A stretch of DNA of 64,000 nucleotides from positions 44,228 to 108,227 of the forward strand of contig DAXK01000025.1 in NCBI GenBank assembly GCA_002506365.1. Direction: 5' to 3'. Shown here in pieces: positions 16,079 through 26,210 of the stretch. Source of the stretch: an archaeon UBA583. Its GTDB lineage: Archaea; Nanobdellota; Nanobdellia; Woesearchaeales; UBA583. Position 1 is the stretch's first letter. Each line of letters begins with the position of its first letter. Under the pieces are notes generated by a model that did no database searches, was not told the origin of the DNA, and saw only the letters and a list, made by a program, of their open reading frames with translations. Both the position numbers and the translations under genes were made by a program.

Positions 16079-16633
16079 TTAATTAAATTTAATATTATAC
16101 TTTTTCTCAAAAATATTAAAAACAAATTCATAAAAACTTTCATTATTTGGAACAAATTTATTCTCATTCTCAAAATAAAATCTTTTTAAATCAACTAACT
16201 TAATTTTTTCAAGTTTTGAAACTTCATCATTTAAAATAAAATTAAACTTATCTCCAAAAACAAAATAAGTATGTCTAAATTCATTCTCAAACCAACCACA
16301 ATTTAACTCTTGTTTAAACCTAAAAATAAATTCCTCACCCAATTCATCTTCGCTAAAATCTAAACCAACTTCCTCAATACATTCCCTAACAGCTCCTTGA
16401 CGACCACTCTCCCCAGTATCAACATGACCTCCAACACACACATCATACTTTCCAGGATGACGAACATTATCTCCACGAACTTGAAAATACACATAACCAT
16501 TTTCAATAACCCAAATATTTGCTGCTCTATGACATAAATTATTTTCATGTAAATCAAAATAATCTGTAGTTTTTCCAGTAGGTTTATTATTTTCATCAAC
16601 AATATCAATATCTGCATAAACTTGTTTTTCCAT
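16079..16633 (-). CDS. Nudix hydrolase, IPP-isomerase-like subgroup
   Basis: 184 aa. The Nudix box is complete: GGHVDTGESGRQGAVRECIE followed by EVGL. The upstream block NLCHRAANIWVIENGYVYFQ and VRHPGKYDVCVGGHV resembles YfcD and type I isopentenyl-diphosphate isomerase, which share this fold. The catalytic Cys motif of true isomerases (TNTCCSHP) is replaced by YDVCVGGH, so hydrolase is the safer call. It lies 43 bp downstream of gatE on the same strand. Confidence 0.8.
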   Translation of the reverse strand: MEKQVYADIDIVDENNKPTGKTTDYFDLHENNLCHRAANIWVIENGYVYFQVRGDNVRHPGKYDVCVGGHVDTGESGRQGAVRECIEEVGLDFSEDELGEEFIFRFKQELNCGWFENEFRHTYFVFGDKFNFILNDEVSKLEKIKLVDLKRFYFENENKFVPNNESFYEFVFNIFEKKYNIKFN

Positions 16634-16676
16634 TTTTAAAAATATAACAAAAAAATAAATAATTATTCTAAAATAA

Positions 16677-18587
16677 TTACATATTTTTCTTTAATAATGA
16701 TGAAATTAATTTTCCATCAACTGCTCCAGCAAACTCCTTCATACACATTCCCATAACTGCACCAAATGGAGCTCCATTTGCTTTTAAAATAATCTCTTTA
16801 ATTTTCTCTTCAACAGCTACTTCATCAACTGGCTCAGAAATTAAATTATTTTTTTCCAAATAATCTTGTAAATTAGAAACCTCATTTAATCTGTCCTTAT
16901 ACAAAGATACAAAAATATCTCTAATTGAATTTTGATTAAAATTATTTTCCTTAATTGACTTTGCTAAATCTAACATTAAAGAATACTTAAAATCAACTGG
17001 TTCAATTTTATCTCTTTTTTTAATATCTTTAGCAAGGTCAAAAATAATTGAATACAATGCAGTCCCAGTTTTTGAAGATTCACTAATTAAAGAACTAACT
17101 TGCTCTTCAGAATACTTATCTAAAAAATCAACAACCTTTGAATTATCAACCCCAAAAGATTTAGATAATCTATCAAGTTTTGTTGAATACAATTCAGGAA
17201 TTGAAATTTCATCAACTAACTCAGAATCAAACTCAATTGTTTGAACATCAGTTTCTGGATACATACGAGCAGAACCAGGCATAGGTCTTGAAAATTTAGT
17301 AACTGTTCCCTTAGGATCAACTTGTCTAACTTCTTCTTCAACTGAACTAATTAATTGATTAATAATATCTAACACATTATTTAATGATTTCTCAGCAATA
17401 TTTTTCTCATTACAAATTAAAATAAATCCATCTTTTTCAGTAGTTCCAATTGAAGTTTTTACACTCTCAACTTCCTCTGGAGTTATCCCATATTTAGGTA
17501 ACTCATCTGAATGAAATAACCCCTTAATCATTGGAAAATGTTTTTTATTTCTATCTGAAACTTCACTAGCAAATCTATGATTTTCTTGTAATTCATGACC
17601 TAAAATTCCTGTAAAATTATCTAACTTAATTGCTAAAACACTTGAATTTTTAATTTCTAAATTTGTTTTAACAACAGCAGATTCAGTATCTTTAAAAATT
17701 GAAGTCACATCAAAAATTTCTGAAGTTACTTTTTGAACTCCTCTAGATTTTAATTCATCAATAATAGATAAATGAATTTTTTGTCTTCTCATCTCATCCT
17801 TTAAAATTTCAGGAATTAATTTTAAATTTTGAGTTCCCTTAATCTCAACTCTAGCTCCACCAATAATTGAAACATTTAAATCTTGTCTAATTGTTCCAAG
17901 TCCACGTCTTGTTTGTTTAAAACTTCTTAAAATATCTCCAATAACAGTAGCTGCTTCTAAAGCTTGTTCCGGTGAATAAATTTGAGGTCCAGTTGTAACC
18001 TCAATTAAAGGAATTCCTTGTCTATCTAAACTATAAACATTATGTGAATCAAATCTTTCAATAGCCCGACAAGAATCCTCTTCTAAATTAATTCCTAAAA
18101 TTTCAATTTTACCTTGTGAAGTTTCAAAATATCCACCTTGACCAACCATAGCAGTTCTTTGAAAACCAGTTGTCACAGACCCATCAATAATTAACTTCCT
18201 CATAAATTGAACTTTATCAAAAAACTTTAAATTAAACATCTTACTAACTCCAATCACAGCATCAAGAGCAGGTTTACTAGGTCCTTTTGGAGGTTCCTCA
18301 TCTAAATCCACTAAACACGCAATTTCATCATTAAAAATATACTCATTAAATTTTCCTTTCTTAAATTCAGCTAAAGCAGCAACATCAATAGTTCCACTCT
18401 CCCCAGTTGAAAATCTTAATCTTCTTGAAATTTTTTTATCAAAAGAATCATTAGGCATAACATTACAAGGACAGCAGCAAAATAGTTTTCCACTATTTAA
18501 TTGTTGATGAATTTCTAAACCACAAAGCAGTCCCATTGCCTTATAATCTAACTCTTTTAAATCATCTCTAAAAATTAATTTACTCAT
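16677..18587 (-). CDS. gatE: Glu-tRNA(Gln) amidotransferase subunit E
   Basis: 636 aa, the usual GatE length. It begins with the GatB/E core (MGLLCGLEIHQQLNSGKLFC, CCPC), continues with RQDLNVSIIGGARVEIKG and RPMPGSARMYPETDVQ, and ends with the helical/YqeY-like tail (GAPFGAVMGMCMKEFAGAVD). With GatD it converts Glu-tRNA(Gln) to Gln-tRNA(Gln), an archaea-only enzyme; it activates Glu with ATP and uses ammonia from GatD. gatD is not in this window. A separate gatA is at 44.8 kb. Confidence 0.95.
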   Translation of the reverse strand: MSKLIFRDDLKELDYKAMGLLCGLEIHQQLNSGKLFCCCPCNVMPNDSFDKKISRRLRFSTGESGTIDVAALAEFKKGKFNEYIFNDEIACLVDLDEEPPKGPSKPALDAVIGVSKMFNLKFFDKVQFMRKLIIDGSVTTGFQRTAMVGQGGYFETSQGKIEILGINLEEDSCRAIERFDSHNVYSLDRQGIPLIEVTTGPQIYSPEQALEAATVIGDILRSFKQTRRGLGTIRQDLNVSIIGGARVEIKGTQNLKLIPEILKDEMRRQKIHLSIIDELKSRGVQKVTSEIFDVTSIFKDTESAVVKTNLEIKNSSVLAIKLDNFTGILGHELQENHRFASEVSDRNKKHFPMIKGLFHSDELPKYGITPEEVESVKTSIGTTEKDGFILICNEKNIAEKSLNNVLDIINQLISSVEEEVRQVDPKGTVTKFSRPMPGSARMYPETDVQTIEFDSELVDEISIPELYSTKLDRLSKSFGVDNSKVVDFLDKYSEEQVSSLISESSKTGTALYSIIFDLAKDIKKRDKIEPVDFKYSLMLDLAKSIKENNFNQNSIRDIFVSLYKDRLNEVSNLQDYLEKNNLISEPVDEVAVEEKIKEIILKANGAPFGAVMGMCMKEFAGAVDGKLISSLLKKNM

Positions 18588-18621
18588 AAAATATCAAAGC
18601 CCATCATATTTATATAGTTTA

Positions 18622-19749
18622 TTACTTTGTAAACTTACTTCGTATATAACTAATCAAATCAGAACCAGAAATATTAACACTTGAAGGTCCAACTCGAATA
18701 TAAAATTCTTCTTTTTTCTCCCACAATAAAAATATCTCTTTTCTAAAACTTTCAACTTCAACTTTTAAAATATATTTATCCTCAAACCAAATTACATCAA
18801 TCACAATATTTGAACTAACATTAGCACCAATTTGTTGTTTAATCATATTAACTAATTGTAATTTACACTTATCATCAGATTTAAAATTATCTGGACCCAA
18901 TCCTGAAATTTCCCCTAAATCTGAAACTCCAATAAATAAAACTCCTCCTTTTGAATTTAAAAAAGCACAAATTGTTTTCAAAACTGAATGTTCCATTCGT
19001 TTATCTAATTTATTTGTATGTAAATTTGTCCGTAAACTTTCCTTAAATTCAACTAAATCTGATTCACCCTTATCAATTAAATCTAAAATTAAATCTCTCG
19101 TTAAATTTAATTTTGAACTTTTAATTCCAAAAAATTTTCTAAAATAATAAATCACTTTATGTTTATCATCCCCAACTAAATATAAATAAACAAAAATACT
19201 AACTAAAAACGATCCAAAAAAATGAACAGAAATAAATCCCAAACTAGCTGACAAATTATAAAATAAAAAAGATAAACCAAACATATAATTCATTAAATAC
19301 CTAAAAACTTCTATAAATGTTACAAAGGAAACTGAAAAAGAAAACAAAAAAAAAACTAAAAATCCAGGATTAATATTAGATATTTTTTTTTTATCCGATA
19401 AAAACCAATAAAATACAAAAAAACCTAAAATTGAAATTATAAAACTAAAAAATAAATTCTTTAAAACTCTAAAAATAAATTCCTGATGTAAATATCCAAA
19501 ATCTAAAAAACCAAAAGTTCTAAAAAAAATTAAACCATAAATAAATACAACTAAAAAATACTCAAAAGCAGATAACTTTTGAAACTTACTAATAAACTTA
19601 AAAAAATAAGGAAAATAAAAAATAAAAAAAGTTAAAATAACAAAACTCAATATTATCCAATACTTTTCATATATTGAAATAATTCCTGCAAAAAATAAAA
19701 ATAAGTTGAAATAAAGAAAATATAGCTTATCAAAATTAAGTTTACTCAT
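18622..19749 (-). CDS. Polytopic membrane protein with C-terminal AlbA_2 (Schlafen-type) domain
   Basis: 375 aa. The first about 200 residues form five or six membrane helices rich in Phe/Leu/Tyr. The cytoplasmic C-terminus has the AlbA_2 (divergent AAA_4) pattern: DLIDKGESDLVEFKESLRTN, VLKTICAFLNSKGGVLFIGV, DLGEISGLGPDN, and ends FYIRVGPSSVNISGSDLISY. AlbA_2 domains bind nucleic acid or act as nucleases in Schlafen proteins and some defence systems. The frame opens earlier with GTG, but the ATG at 19749 sits just before the first helix. Activity unknown. Confidence 0.7.
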   Translation of the reverse strand: MSKLNFDKLYFLYFNLFLFFAGIISIYEKYWIILSFVILTFFIFYFPYFFKFISKFQKLSAFEYFLVVFIYGLIFFRTFGFLDFGYLHQEFIFRVLKNLFFSFIISILGFFVFYWFLSDKKKISNINPGFLVFFLFSFSVSFVTFIEVFRYLMNYMFGLSFLFYNLSASLGFISVHFFGSFLVSIFVYLYLVGDDKHKVIYYFRKFFGIKSSKLNLTRDLILDLIDKGESDLVEFKESLRTNLHTNKLDKRMEHSVLKTICAFLNSKGGVLFIGVSDLGEISGLGPDNFKSDDKCKLQLVNMIKQQIGANVSSNIVIDVIWFEDKYILKVEVESFRKEIFLLWEKKEEFYIRVGPSSVNISGSDLISYIRSKFTK

Positions 19750-19902
19750 AAATAAACTAATATATACATATATAAAAAGATAAATCACTTTAAAATAAAA
19801 TAAAGTGTAGTTTAAATTTGAAACTTAAATAAAAATAAAACACAAAATCAAATTTTAAAGATAAAGTAAAATTATATTATAAAAAATAAGAAAATAAAAA
19901 AA

Positions 19903-21195
19903 TTACCAAGTAATTTTTTCTTTAGAAAAATAAAATGATACTGCTCCAAAAACACAAAACATTCCAGTTAAAATTAAACCGTATTTATATGAAAAATAAT
20001 CATTAAATAATGATCCAAATAAAATTCCAATAAATAAAGCTAAACTCCACACAATCTCAGCCACAGCAGTAACTCTCCCCATAAACTCCTTTTCAGTATT
20101 TAATTGAATTAAATATGAATACCTAATATACTGTAATCCCGCTACAACTCCAGTTAATACAACAATAAAGAAAAATAAAACATAAAATTTTTCAATAGGT
20201 AAAACAAAACTTAAAATAGCTGCTAAAAACATTAAAAACGCCCCAAATAAAAAAACCCAAACAGATAAAACTGATTCCTTAAATTTATGTAATAAACTTT
20301 TAATCGCTGGAGTAAACATTGCCCCAATAGCCACAAACAAAAAAATAAAAGTTGAATGACTCCCAACTAACATTGTATCCGTATTAAACCCTAAATCAAA
20401 CAAAATCGGTTTAACATTTTCAAAAACTCTAATAGAATAATCGATAATAGTTGATGCAAATAAAGAAACTACAAAAAAATGGAAAAATATTAAATTTGAA
20501 ATAATAAATTTAACATTAACATTTGAATTTAAATACATTAATCCTTCCTTAAGTTCAGTTTTATGTCTCTTTATCCCATTTTTAAAACTCTCAACATTAG
20601 GTAACTTTTTACTCAAAACTTTATTTTCATCATTATATTTAATAAATAATAATAAAATTAAAGATACAATATAAGTTAAAGAATCAAGCAAAAGAGCATT
20701 TTTAACACCTATCGCAGACAATAAAAAAGCTCCAACACCCAAACCAATAAACATTGCCAAAATTTCCATAAACGCAAAAAGTTTATTGAAAAAAACTAAA
20801 TTTTCCTTTTTAACTAAAAACGGAATAATAGATTTTTTGGCAGGTTCAAACATTGAAGTAAAAAACCCAATTAAAAAAACACAAAGATATAATATCCATA
20901 ACGAATTATGAAAAAAATATAATAATAATAAAACTGATGCTCTCCCAATATCAGCAAAAATTAAAATTTTTCTCTTCTCAACTAAATCAGCCATTAAACC
21001 AAATAAATACCCAAAAATTAAAAATGGAAATATTTGAAAAGCAATAATAAATGAAGATTGTGATGATGAATTAACATCCATAACAATCATTGCCGCAATT
21101 GTTAAAAAAACTGAAGTAGAAATTCTATCCCCTAAAATTGAAATAAATTGTCCAATCATTAATAAACTAAAATTCCTTTTAGTATTGTAAGCCAT
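19903..21195 (-). CDS. Major facilitator superfamily transporter
   Basis: 430 aa with about 12 membrane helices. The loop 2-3 motif GYLFGLMADLVEKRKILIFA matches the MFS signature GxLaDrxgrkxxl. It resembles the MFS_3/enterobactin-exporter-like group of drug efflux proteins (FTSMFEPAKKSIIPFLVKKE resembles the conserved PARxAxxPxLV stretch). Substrate unknown. It stands alone, with its own 114 bp upstream gap. Confidence 0.85.
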   Translation of the reverse strand: MAYNTKRNFSLLMIGQFISILGDRISTSVFLTIAAMIVMDVNSSSQSSFIIAFQIFPFLIFGYLFGLMADLVEKRKILIFADIGRASVLLLLYFFHNSLWILYLCVFLIGFFTSMFEPAKKSIIPFLVKKENLVFFNKLFAFMEILAMFIGLGVGAFLLSAIGVKNALLLDSLTYIVSLILLLFIKYNDENKVLSKKLPNVESFKNGIKRHKTELKEGLMYLNSNVNVKFIISNLIFFHFFVVSLFASTIIDYSIRVFENVKPILFDLGFNTDTMLVGSHSTFIFLFVAIGAMFTPAIKSLLHKFKESVLSVWVFLFGAFLMFLAAILSFVLPIEKFYVLFFFIVVLTGVVAGLQYIRYSYLIQLNTEKEFMGRVTAVAEIVWSLALFIGILFGSLFNDYFSYKYGLILTGMFCVFGAVSFYFSKEKITW

Positions 21196-21299
21196 AATAA
21201 AATAAAATAAACTATTATTTAAAAAATCTACTCATAAAAATTTAATTAATTAATGAAAATCTAGAAATAATAATATAAAAAAATAATTGTTAAAAACAA

Positions 21300-21491
21300 T
21301 TATTTATAACGTCCAACAATGTCAATAGATTCAACATGTGACATCACAGCCCCTCTACAACAGAATCTCTCTAACCCAATTGCATCTAAAGCTTCCTTAA
21401 CACTCTTACCTTCTTCAATTAATTTATTATACTCATCCCAGTGAACAGAAATTGGTGTTCCACAGGAGATACATCTTACAGGAATAATCAT
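21300..21491 (-). CDS. rpoN: DNA-directed RNA polymerase subunit N (Rpb10)
   Basis: 63 aa. Complete zinc-binding pattern: C7 and C10 in RCISCGTPI and the adjacent pair C44-C45 in ERFCCRGAVMSHV. The block SVHWDEYNKLIEEGKSVKEA with LDAIGLER is characteristic of the archaeal/eukaryotic Rpb10 family. It is part of the RNA polymerase assembly platform with subunits D, L and P. Confidence 0.97.
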   Translation of the reverse strand: MIIPVRCISCGTPISVHWDEYNKLIEEGKSVKEALDAIGLERFCCRGAVMSHVESIDIVGRYK

Positions 21492-21630
21492 AGTAAAAAT
21501 AAATCAAAAAAGATTTATAAGGTTATCCCAAAACTCCAAAGAAAACTACTATAAATAATGCCAAAAATAAATTAAAAAAACATAAATCAACTAATAAAAA
21601 AATAAAAAATAAAAAAAATGTGAAAAAGAA

Positions 21631-24600
21631 TTATAATTGACTAATAATCATTCTAACATAAAAACTTGGATGTCCTTTTTGTAATAAAGTATTCAAAATA
21701 TCATCATCTGAAATACCTCTACTCTTTAAAGACTTAATTAAATGAACTAAATTTTGTTCATAATCAGCCATATTAGATACTAAACTTGTAGAATCAATCT
21801 TTGGAGCAGGTAAAACATCTTGCTTAACTCTTAAATCATTTAAATCATCTCTAACAAAAGTAATTTCTTTCTCTAAACTATTTTTCATTAAATCAAAATC
21901 ACGAACTCTCTTAACAACTTCTGATCCCGCAAAATTAATTCTATTAATATGTGTATCAACTAAATTTACCTTATCAGTCATTAATTCTTTAACTTCCTTC
22001 ATTAAATCCTCAACTTCATCAACAACAATACCTTTAAAATTTGTAAACTCTTCATTAATATCAAGCATCTTTCTATTCATAGATTGCTCTAAATTAACAA
22101 TTTTATCATCAGTTAACTCTCTTAACTCAGCTTCAAGTTTTTGGAAATCATCCATCAGCTCATTTTCACGATTTGATAAAGCATCAACCTTAGATTTATT
22201 TTCTTCCTCAATTTGTAAAATTCTTGAATTAAAAGAAGACTCTAAAAACATTAATCTTTCTTCAACTTTAGTATTTAACTCATTCTTTAAAGCTAAATTA
22301 TCTTCAACTAACTCCCTTTCTCTTTGAGAAATTGACTTAATTCTCTCATTTGCTTCATCCTCAATTGCAATAATTCTTGAATTAAAAGAAGACTCTAAAT
22401 TCATAACTCTCTCCTCAATCCTCTCATTTACATTTTGACTTAAATCACTTAAATCCTCAACAAATTCTCTTTCCCTTTGAGAAATAAATAATAATCTTTG
22501 TTCAGAATCAGTCTCAAACTTAGAAACTTTCCCAGTAAATGTTTTTTCTAAATCATCAAACTTTTTATCAATAATTCCACCAAATTCTTCATTAATATTT
22601 GTAAAACTCTCAACAAATTCCTCCTCTCTTTTTTCAAGAGTTAAAACTCCACTCTCAATTTTTTTCTCAATTCTCTTTTCAAAAGAAATAACACTTTGAG
22701 TTAAATCATCTTCCCTAGACTCAACCATCTCAACTTTCTTCTCAACAGTTTGAACTTTACTATTAATTGAATCTTCAACAATCTTTAACATATCTAAACT
22801 TTGTTCAACTCTATCCTCAACAAACTTTAAATTTTTATCAACAAACTTTTTCTCAATTGCTTCTAATTTTTCCTTTTGAAAATTAAATAAATTATTTACT
22901 TTCTCATTAAAAGTATCTCTAAATCTATCCTCATTAGCTTGAGACTTCTCTTTTTCTAACATAATAACTTCAGAAATTGAATCTCGTATAGAATTACCAA
23001 AAGTTTCAATATCTAACTTTCTAGCTTTTGTAGTCTCCTCTAACTCCCCAACAAAAACATCTTTCTCAACTTCTAAATTTCTCTCCTCAGTCTTAATTTT
23101 ATTTAATTGTTCATCTAAACTCTCAACATACTCTTTTGTATGATTAGCAATTTCAGCCTTAAACTTCCCAAGTTCAGAAATCGCAACATTTTTTTCATCC
23201 TCTAAAGTTAATAACTTTTTCAAAAACTCTTCTTCCTTTAATTTTAATTCATGTTCAAATTTTTCTAAACTTAAATTAAATTCTTCCTCACTTTTTTTAA
23301 TTGAAAAAATTACTTTATCTTCAACATCAGCTTTCAAATCAGACCTAAAATCATTAGTCTCAGCTTTAATCTTAGTTAATTGATCAGAACAAACAGTAAC
23401 TTGTTTTGCTAAAACTTCTTCAACTTCAACTCTTAAACTATCAAAAACCTCACCAGATTTTTCCATATCTCTAGCAATTTCTCTCTTAGAACTTGAAAGT
23501 AACTCAACAATCTCAGAATGAATCTCAGTTCTCTCATTTTGAAGTAATTCTCTCTCATGATTAATAGCTTCAACCTTTCCAGATAAAGATTCTTCTTGAA
23601 TTTTTAACCTTTGTTCAAAATTTTCAATATGAACTTCAAATTGTCTATCAAACTCCTCAACTTGTTCTTTTAATTTTGCAGATACAACATTTGCTAAAGA
23701 AGTTTCAATATCCTTATTCTCAATTTCAAACTTTTGAAAAATTGAATCAATTCTTAATTGAGTTGTTTGAATAGACTCTGAAAATCTTTCCTCAAAACTT
23801 TCCTTTTCCTTCTCTAAACTTTCTCTCTCAAAATTCACTAAATTTAAACTCTTCTCAAACTTTTCCTCAACTTTAGCTACTTTCTTTTCAAACTTTAAAA
23901 AATTAGAATCATACTTTTTATTAAATTTCTCAATTTGAACATTTAATTTTTTAGTAACAGTCTCAAACAATCCAGCTTTTACATCCTTATTTGATTCCTT
24001 AACTGACAAAATAGCTTCCTTAACTTGATTTTTAGACTCAATAAATAATTTTGAAAATTTCTCATTAAAATTATTTCTCTCATTTGCTAACCCTTCCCTA
24101 TCTAAAGATAATTTTTTAATTTCTGAATCTAACATTAAATCTCGCGCATCCAATTCTTTCTCAAAACTATTTAACTCATCACTTAAAGTTTTCTTAAATT
24201 CATCAACTTGTGATAATAATCTTCCTTCAACTTCATGTTTTAAAATATCAAACTTTTGATTATTACTATCCTCAATCCTACTTAAAGTATCATTATTAAT
24301 TTTAACTTGATTATCTAACTCAAACTCTACATTACTTTTCGTATCAGACACTAAAGAACTAAACTTATCCTCTAAACTAACTGCGATATTTTCTAAATCT
24401 TTTCTATCCTTAGTTAACTGTTTAATTTCAGAACTAAACTTTAAATCTCTTGCATCTAATTCTTTTGTAAAATTAATTAATTCTGTATCTAAACTTTTTT
24501 TAAAATCATTAATTTGAGTAAACAACTTTTCCTCAACACTATCTTTTAAATCTTTTAACTTTTCCTTTGAATCTAATTCAACTCTCGCTAAAGTTTCATT

Positions 24601-25725
24601 ATTAACCTTAATTTGATTATCTAAATCAAATTTAATTTGTGCTTCCGCCTTAAAGATTTTATCTTTAATATCCTTATTAAAAATTTTCTTTTCTTTTTCT
24701 AAATCAAGTTTTTTCAAAAGTTCATCCATTTCAGCTTTAAAAGCTGTGATTTTATTTTCTAAAACTGAAACATCCATCCCAATTTGAATCTTAACTTTTT
24801 GCATAAAATCTTTCTCTTTTAAAGTTAAATCAGATTCCCTATTTGACAAAACTTTCAATTCCTTATCTAAAGACTCAATATAATTTTTAACATGATTTGA
24901 CAAATCAGCCTTAAAAACTTTTAATTCAGATTCTAAATCATTTTCCTTTTTACTAAAATCTTGATGATTAGCTTGTAATTCAATTTCAATTCTATGTAAT
25001 AATTCCTGTCTAATTTTTTTCTCAACTTGCTCAAATTGATTATCAACATTTAACTCAAAATTACCAAATACTTTTTTTTGATTCTCAGTAAATTCATCTT
25101 CAAATAAATTCACCTTATCAACAACTTCATTAACCTTACCTACAATAAATTGTGCTTGCCTTCTTTCCTCCTCACGAATTTCAACACTATTTTTTTCCTC
25201 AAACTTTTCATTACTCTTAATTAAATCATTAATTGATTTTTTCATATCAGAAATTTCTAAATCTGTTTTTTTATGTAAAGCAATTGTAGACTCAATAGCT
25301 TTTGATAATTTAGAAGAAATTAAACCCTCAATACTAATTTGTAAATCCTCTGAAACATTTTTCTTAAAAGTTTCAAATTGTTTTTGTAAATTAGAATTAG
25401 TCTTTAATCCATCTAATAATTTATCCTCAAAACTCTCCAAAATATTTGTAAACTTTTTATGTGATTTTTTATGTTTAAAATCAAACTCACCTTTTAATTT
25501 ATCAAACTCATCCTCTAAAATTAAATTAAATTCTTTACTAACTTCCTTTTTAATTTTAGGCATACTTAATTTTTTTAAAATCGGATTAACTTCATCTAAA
25601 ATTTCAGATTTCAAATTAGTCAAAATATCTTCATTTTTAATAGTTGTAGATTTTTTAGAAATTGTTTTTTTAGCTGTTTTAGTTCCAGCTGTTTTCTTAA
25701 CGATACTCATAACATTTTTTAGCAT
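21631..25725 (-). CDS. Giant coiled-coil rod protein with 51-residue repeat
   Basis: 1364 aa, almost entirely Glu/Lys/Leu/Ser coiled coil. The start is basic (KKTAGTKTAKKTISKK). Internal repeats are exact in length: KREEEF, QREREF, QREREL and NRENEL begin at 1032, 1083, 1134 and 1185, each 51 residues apart, and ELDARDL recurs at 422 and 524 (102 = 2 x 51). A Pro break (LPAPKID, 1305-1311) precedes a helical end domain (1325-1364, GISDDDILNTLLQKGHPSFY) that resembles the C-terminus of the small membrane protein at 9733. No membrane helix or SMC ATPase motif. Likely a cytoskeletal or scaffold rod (inference). Confidence 0.75.
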   Translation of the reverse strand: MLKNVMSIVKKTAGTKTAKKTISKKSTTIKNEDILTNLKSEILDEVNPILKKLSMPKIKKEVSKEFNLILEDEFDKLKGEFDFKHKKSHKKFTNILESFEDKLLDGLKTNSNLQKQFETFKKNVSEDLQISIEGLISSKLSKAIESTIALHKKTDLEISDMKKSINDLIKSNEKFEEKNSVEIREEERRQAQFIVGKVNEVVDKVNLFEDEFTENQKKVFGNFELNVDNQFEQVEKKIRQELLHRIEIELQANHQDFSKKENDLESELKVFKADLSNHVKNYIESLDKELKVLSNRESDLTLKEKDFMQKVKIQIGMDVSVLENKITAFKAEMDELLKKLDLEKEKKIFNKDIKDKIFKAEAQIKFDLDNQIKVNNETLARVELDSKEKLKDLKDSVEEKLFTQINDFKKSLDTELINFTKELDARDLKFSSEIKQLTKDRKDLENIAVSLEDKFSSLVSDTKSNVEFELDNQVKINNDTLSRIEDSNNQKFDILKHEVEGRLLSQVDEFKKTLSDELNSFEKELDARDLMLDSEIKKLSLDREGLANERNNFNEKFSKLFIESKNQVKEAILSVKESNKDVKAGLFETVTKKLNVQIEKFNKKYDSNFLKFEKKVAKVEEKFEKSLNLVNFERESLEKEKESFEERFSESIQTTQLRIDSIFQKFEIENKDIETSLANVVSAKLKEQVEEFDRQFEVHIENFEQRLKIQEESLSGKVEAINHERELLQNERTEIHSEIVELLSSSKREIARDMEKSGEVFDSLRVEVEEVLAKQVTVCSDQLTKIKAETNDFRSDLKADVEDKVIFSIKKSEEEFNLSLEKFEHELKLKEEEFLKKLLTLEDEKNVAISELGKFKAEIANHTKEYVESLDEQLNKIKTEERNLEVEKDVFVGELEETTKARKLDIETFGNSIRDSISEVIMLEKEKSQANEDRFRDTFNEKVNNLFNFQKEKLEAIEKKFVDKNLKFVEDRVEQSLDMLKIVEDSINSKVQTVEKKVEMVESREDDLTQSVISFEKRIEKKIESGVLTLEKREEEFVESFTNINEEFGGIIDKKFDDLEKTFTGKVSKFETDSEQRLLFISQREREFVEDLSDLSQNVNERIEERVMNLESSFNSRIIAIEDEANERIKSISQRERELVEDNLALKNELNTKVEERLMFLESSFNSRILQIEEENKSKVDALSNRENELMDDFQKLEAELRELTDDKIVNLEQSMNRKMLDINEEFTNFKGIVVDEVEDLMKEVKELMTDKVNLVDTHINRINFAGSEVVKRVRDFDLMKNSLEKEITFVRDDLNDLRVKQDVLPAPKIDSTSLVSNMADYEQNLVHLIKSLKSRGISDDDILNTLLQKGHPSFYVRMIISQL

Positions 25726-25977
25726 ATAAAGATTATATATCTTATTCTTAATTCAAAAATAGTTAAATCACATATCAAATAACACATAAATAAAAATTAA
25801 AAAAATAACTCCTAAAAAAAGTTAAATTAAACTCAAAAACAAATAAATTAAAACTAAAAAAATATATTTCAAAATTTTCAAAATAACTAAAAACTTGGAA
25901 ACATTTTTAAACAATACAAGTTTATTTTATAATTAGACGGATTGGCAATTAAGTAGAACTTATTTTGACAACATATT

Positions 25978-26060
25978 GTAGGGGTCGCCCAGTCCGGTCA
26001 AAGGCGCTGGATTTAGGCTCCAGTCTGTAAAGTTCGTGGGTTCAAATCCCATCCCTTACA
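25978..26060 (+). tRNA. tRNA-Leu (TAG)
   Basis: Acceptor GTAGGGG pairs with CCCTTAC (discriminator A). Anticodon stem CTGGA/TCCAG closes loop TTTAGGC with anticodon TAG (26014-26016). A long class II variable arm precedes T arm GTGGG-TTCAAAT-CCCAT. No intron. Confidence 0.93.
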
Positions 26061-26210
26061 CTCTTTTTTAAGTATTAAAAATTTATTGAGAATTTTACTA
26101 TATAAAATAATTTGAGGAGATATAATATAATCAATAGATCCAGTTTAATAATTAGTTCAAATATTATTTTAAAATTAAAGAAAAATTAGTTATAATTTTA
26201 CTATATAAAA

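Noticed and set aside
16079..16633. Type I isopentenyl-diphosphate isomerase
   Set aside because: The catalytic TNTCCSHP block is absent; the fold relation is generic to Nudix proteins.
21631..25725. SMC or Rad50-like ATPase
   Set aside because: No Walker A/B or signature motif at either end; only the coiled-coil composition is alike.
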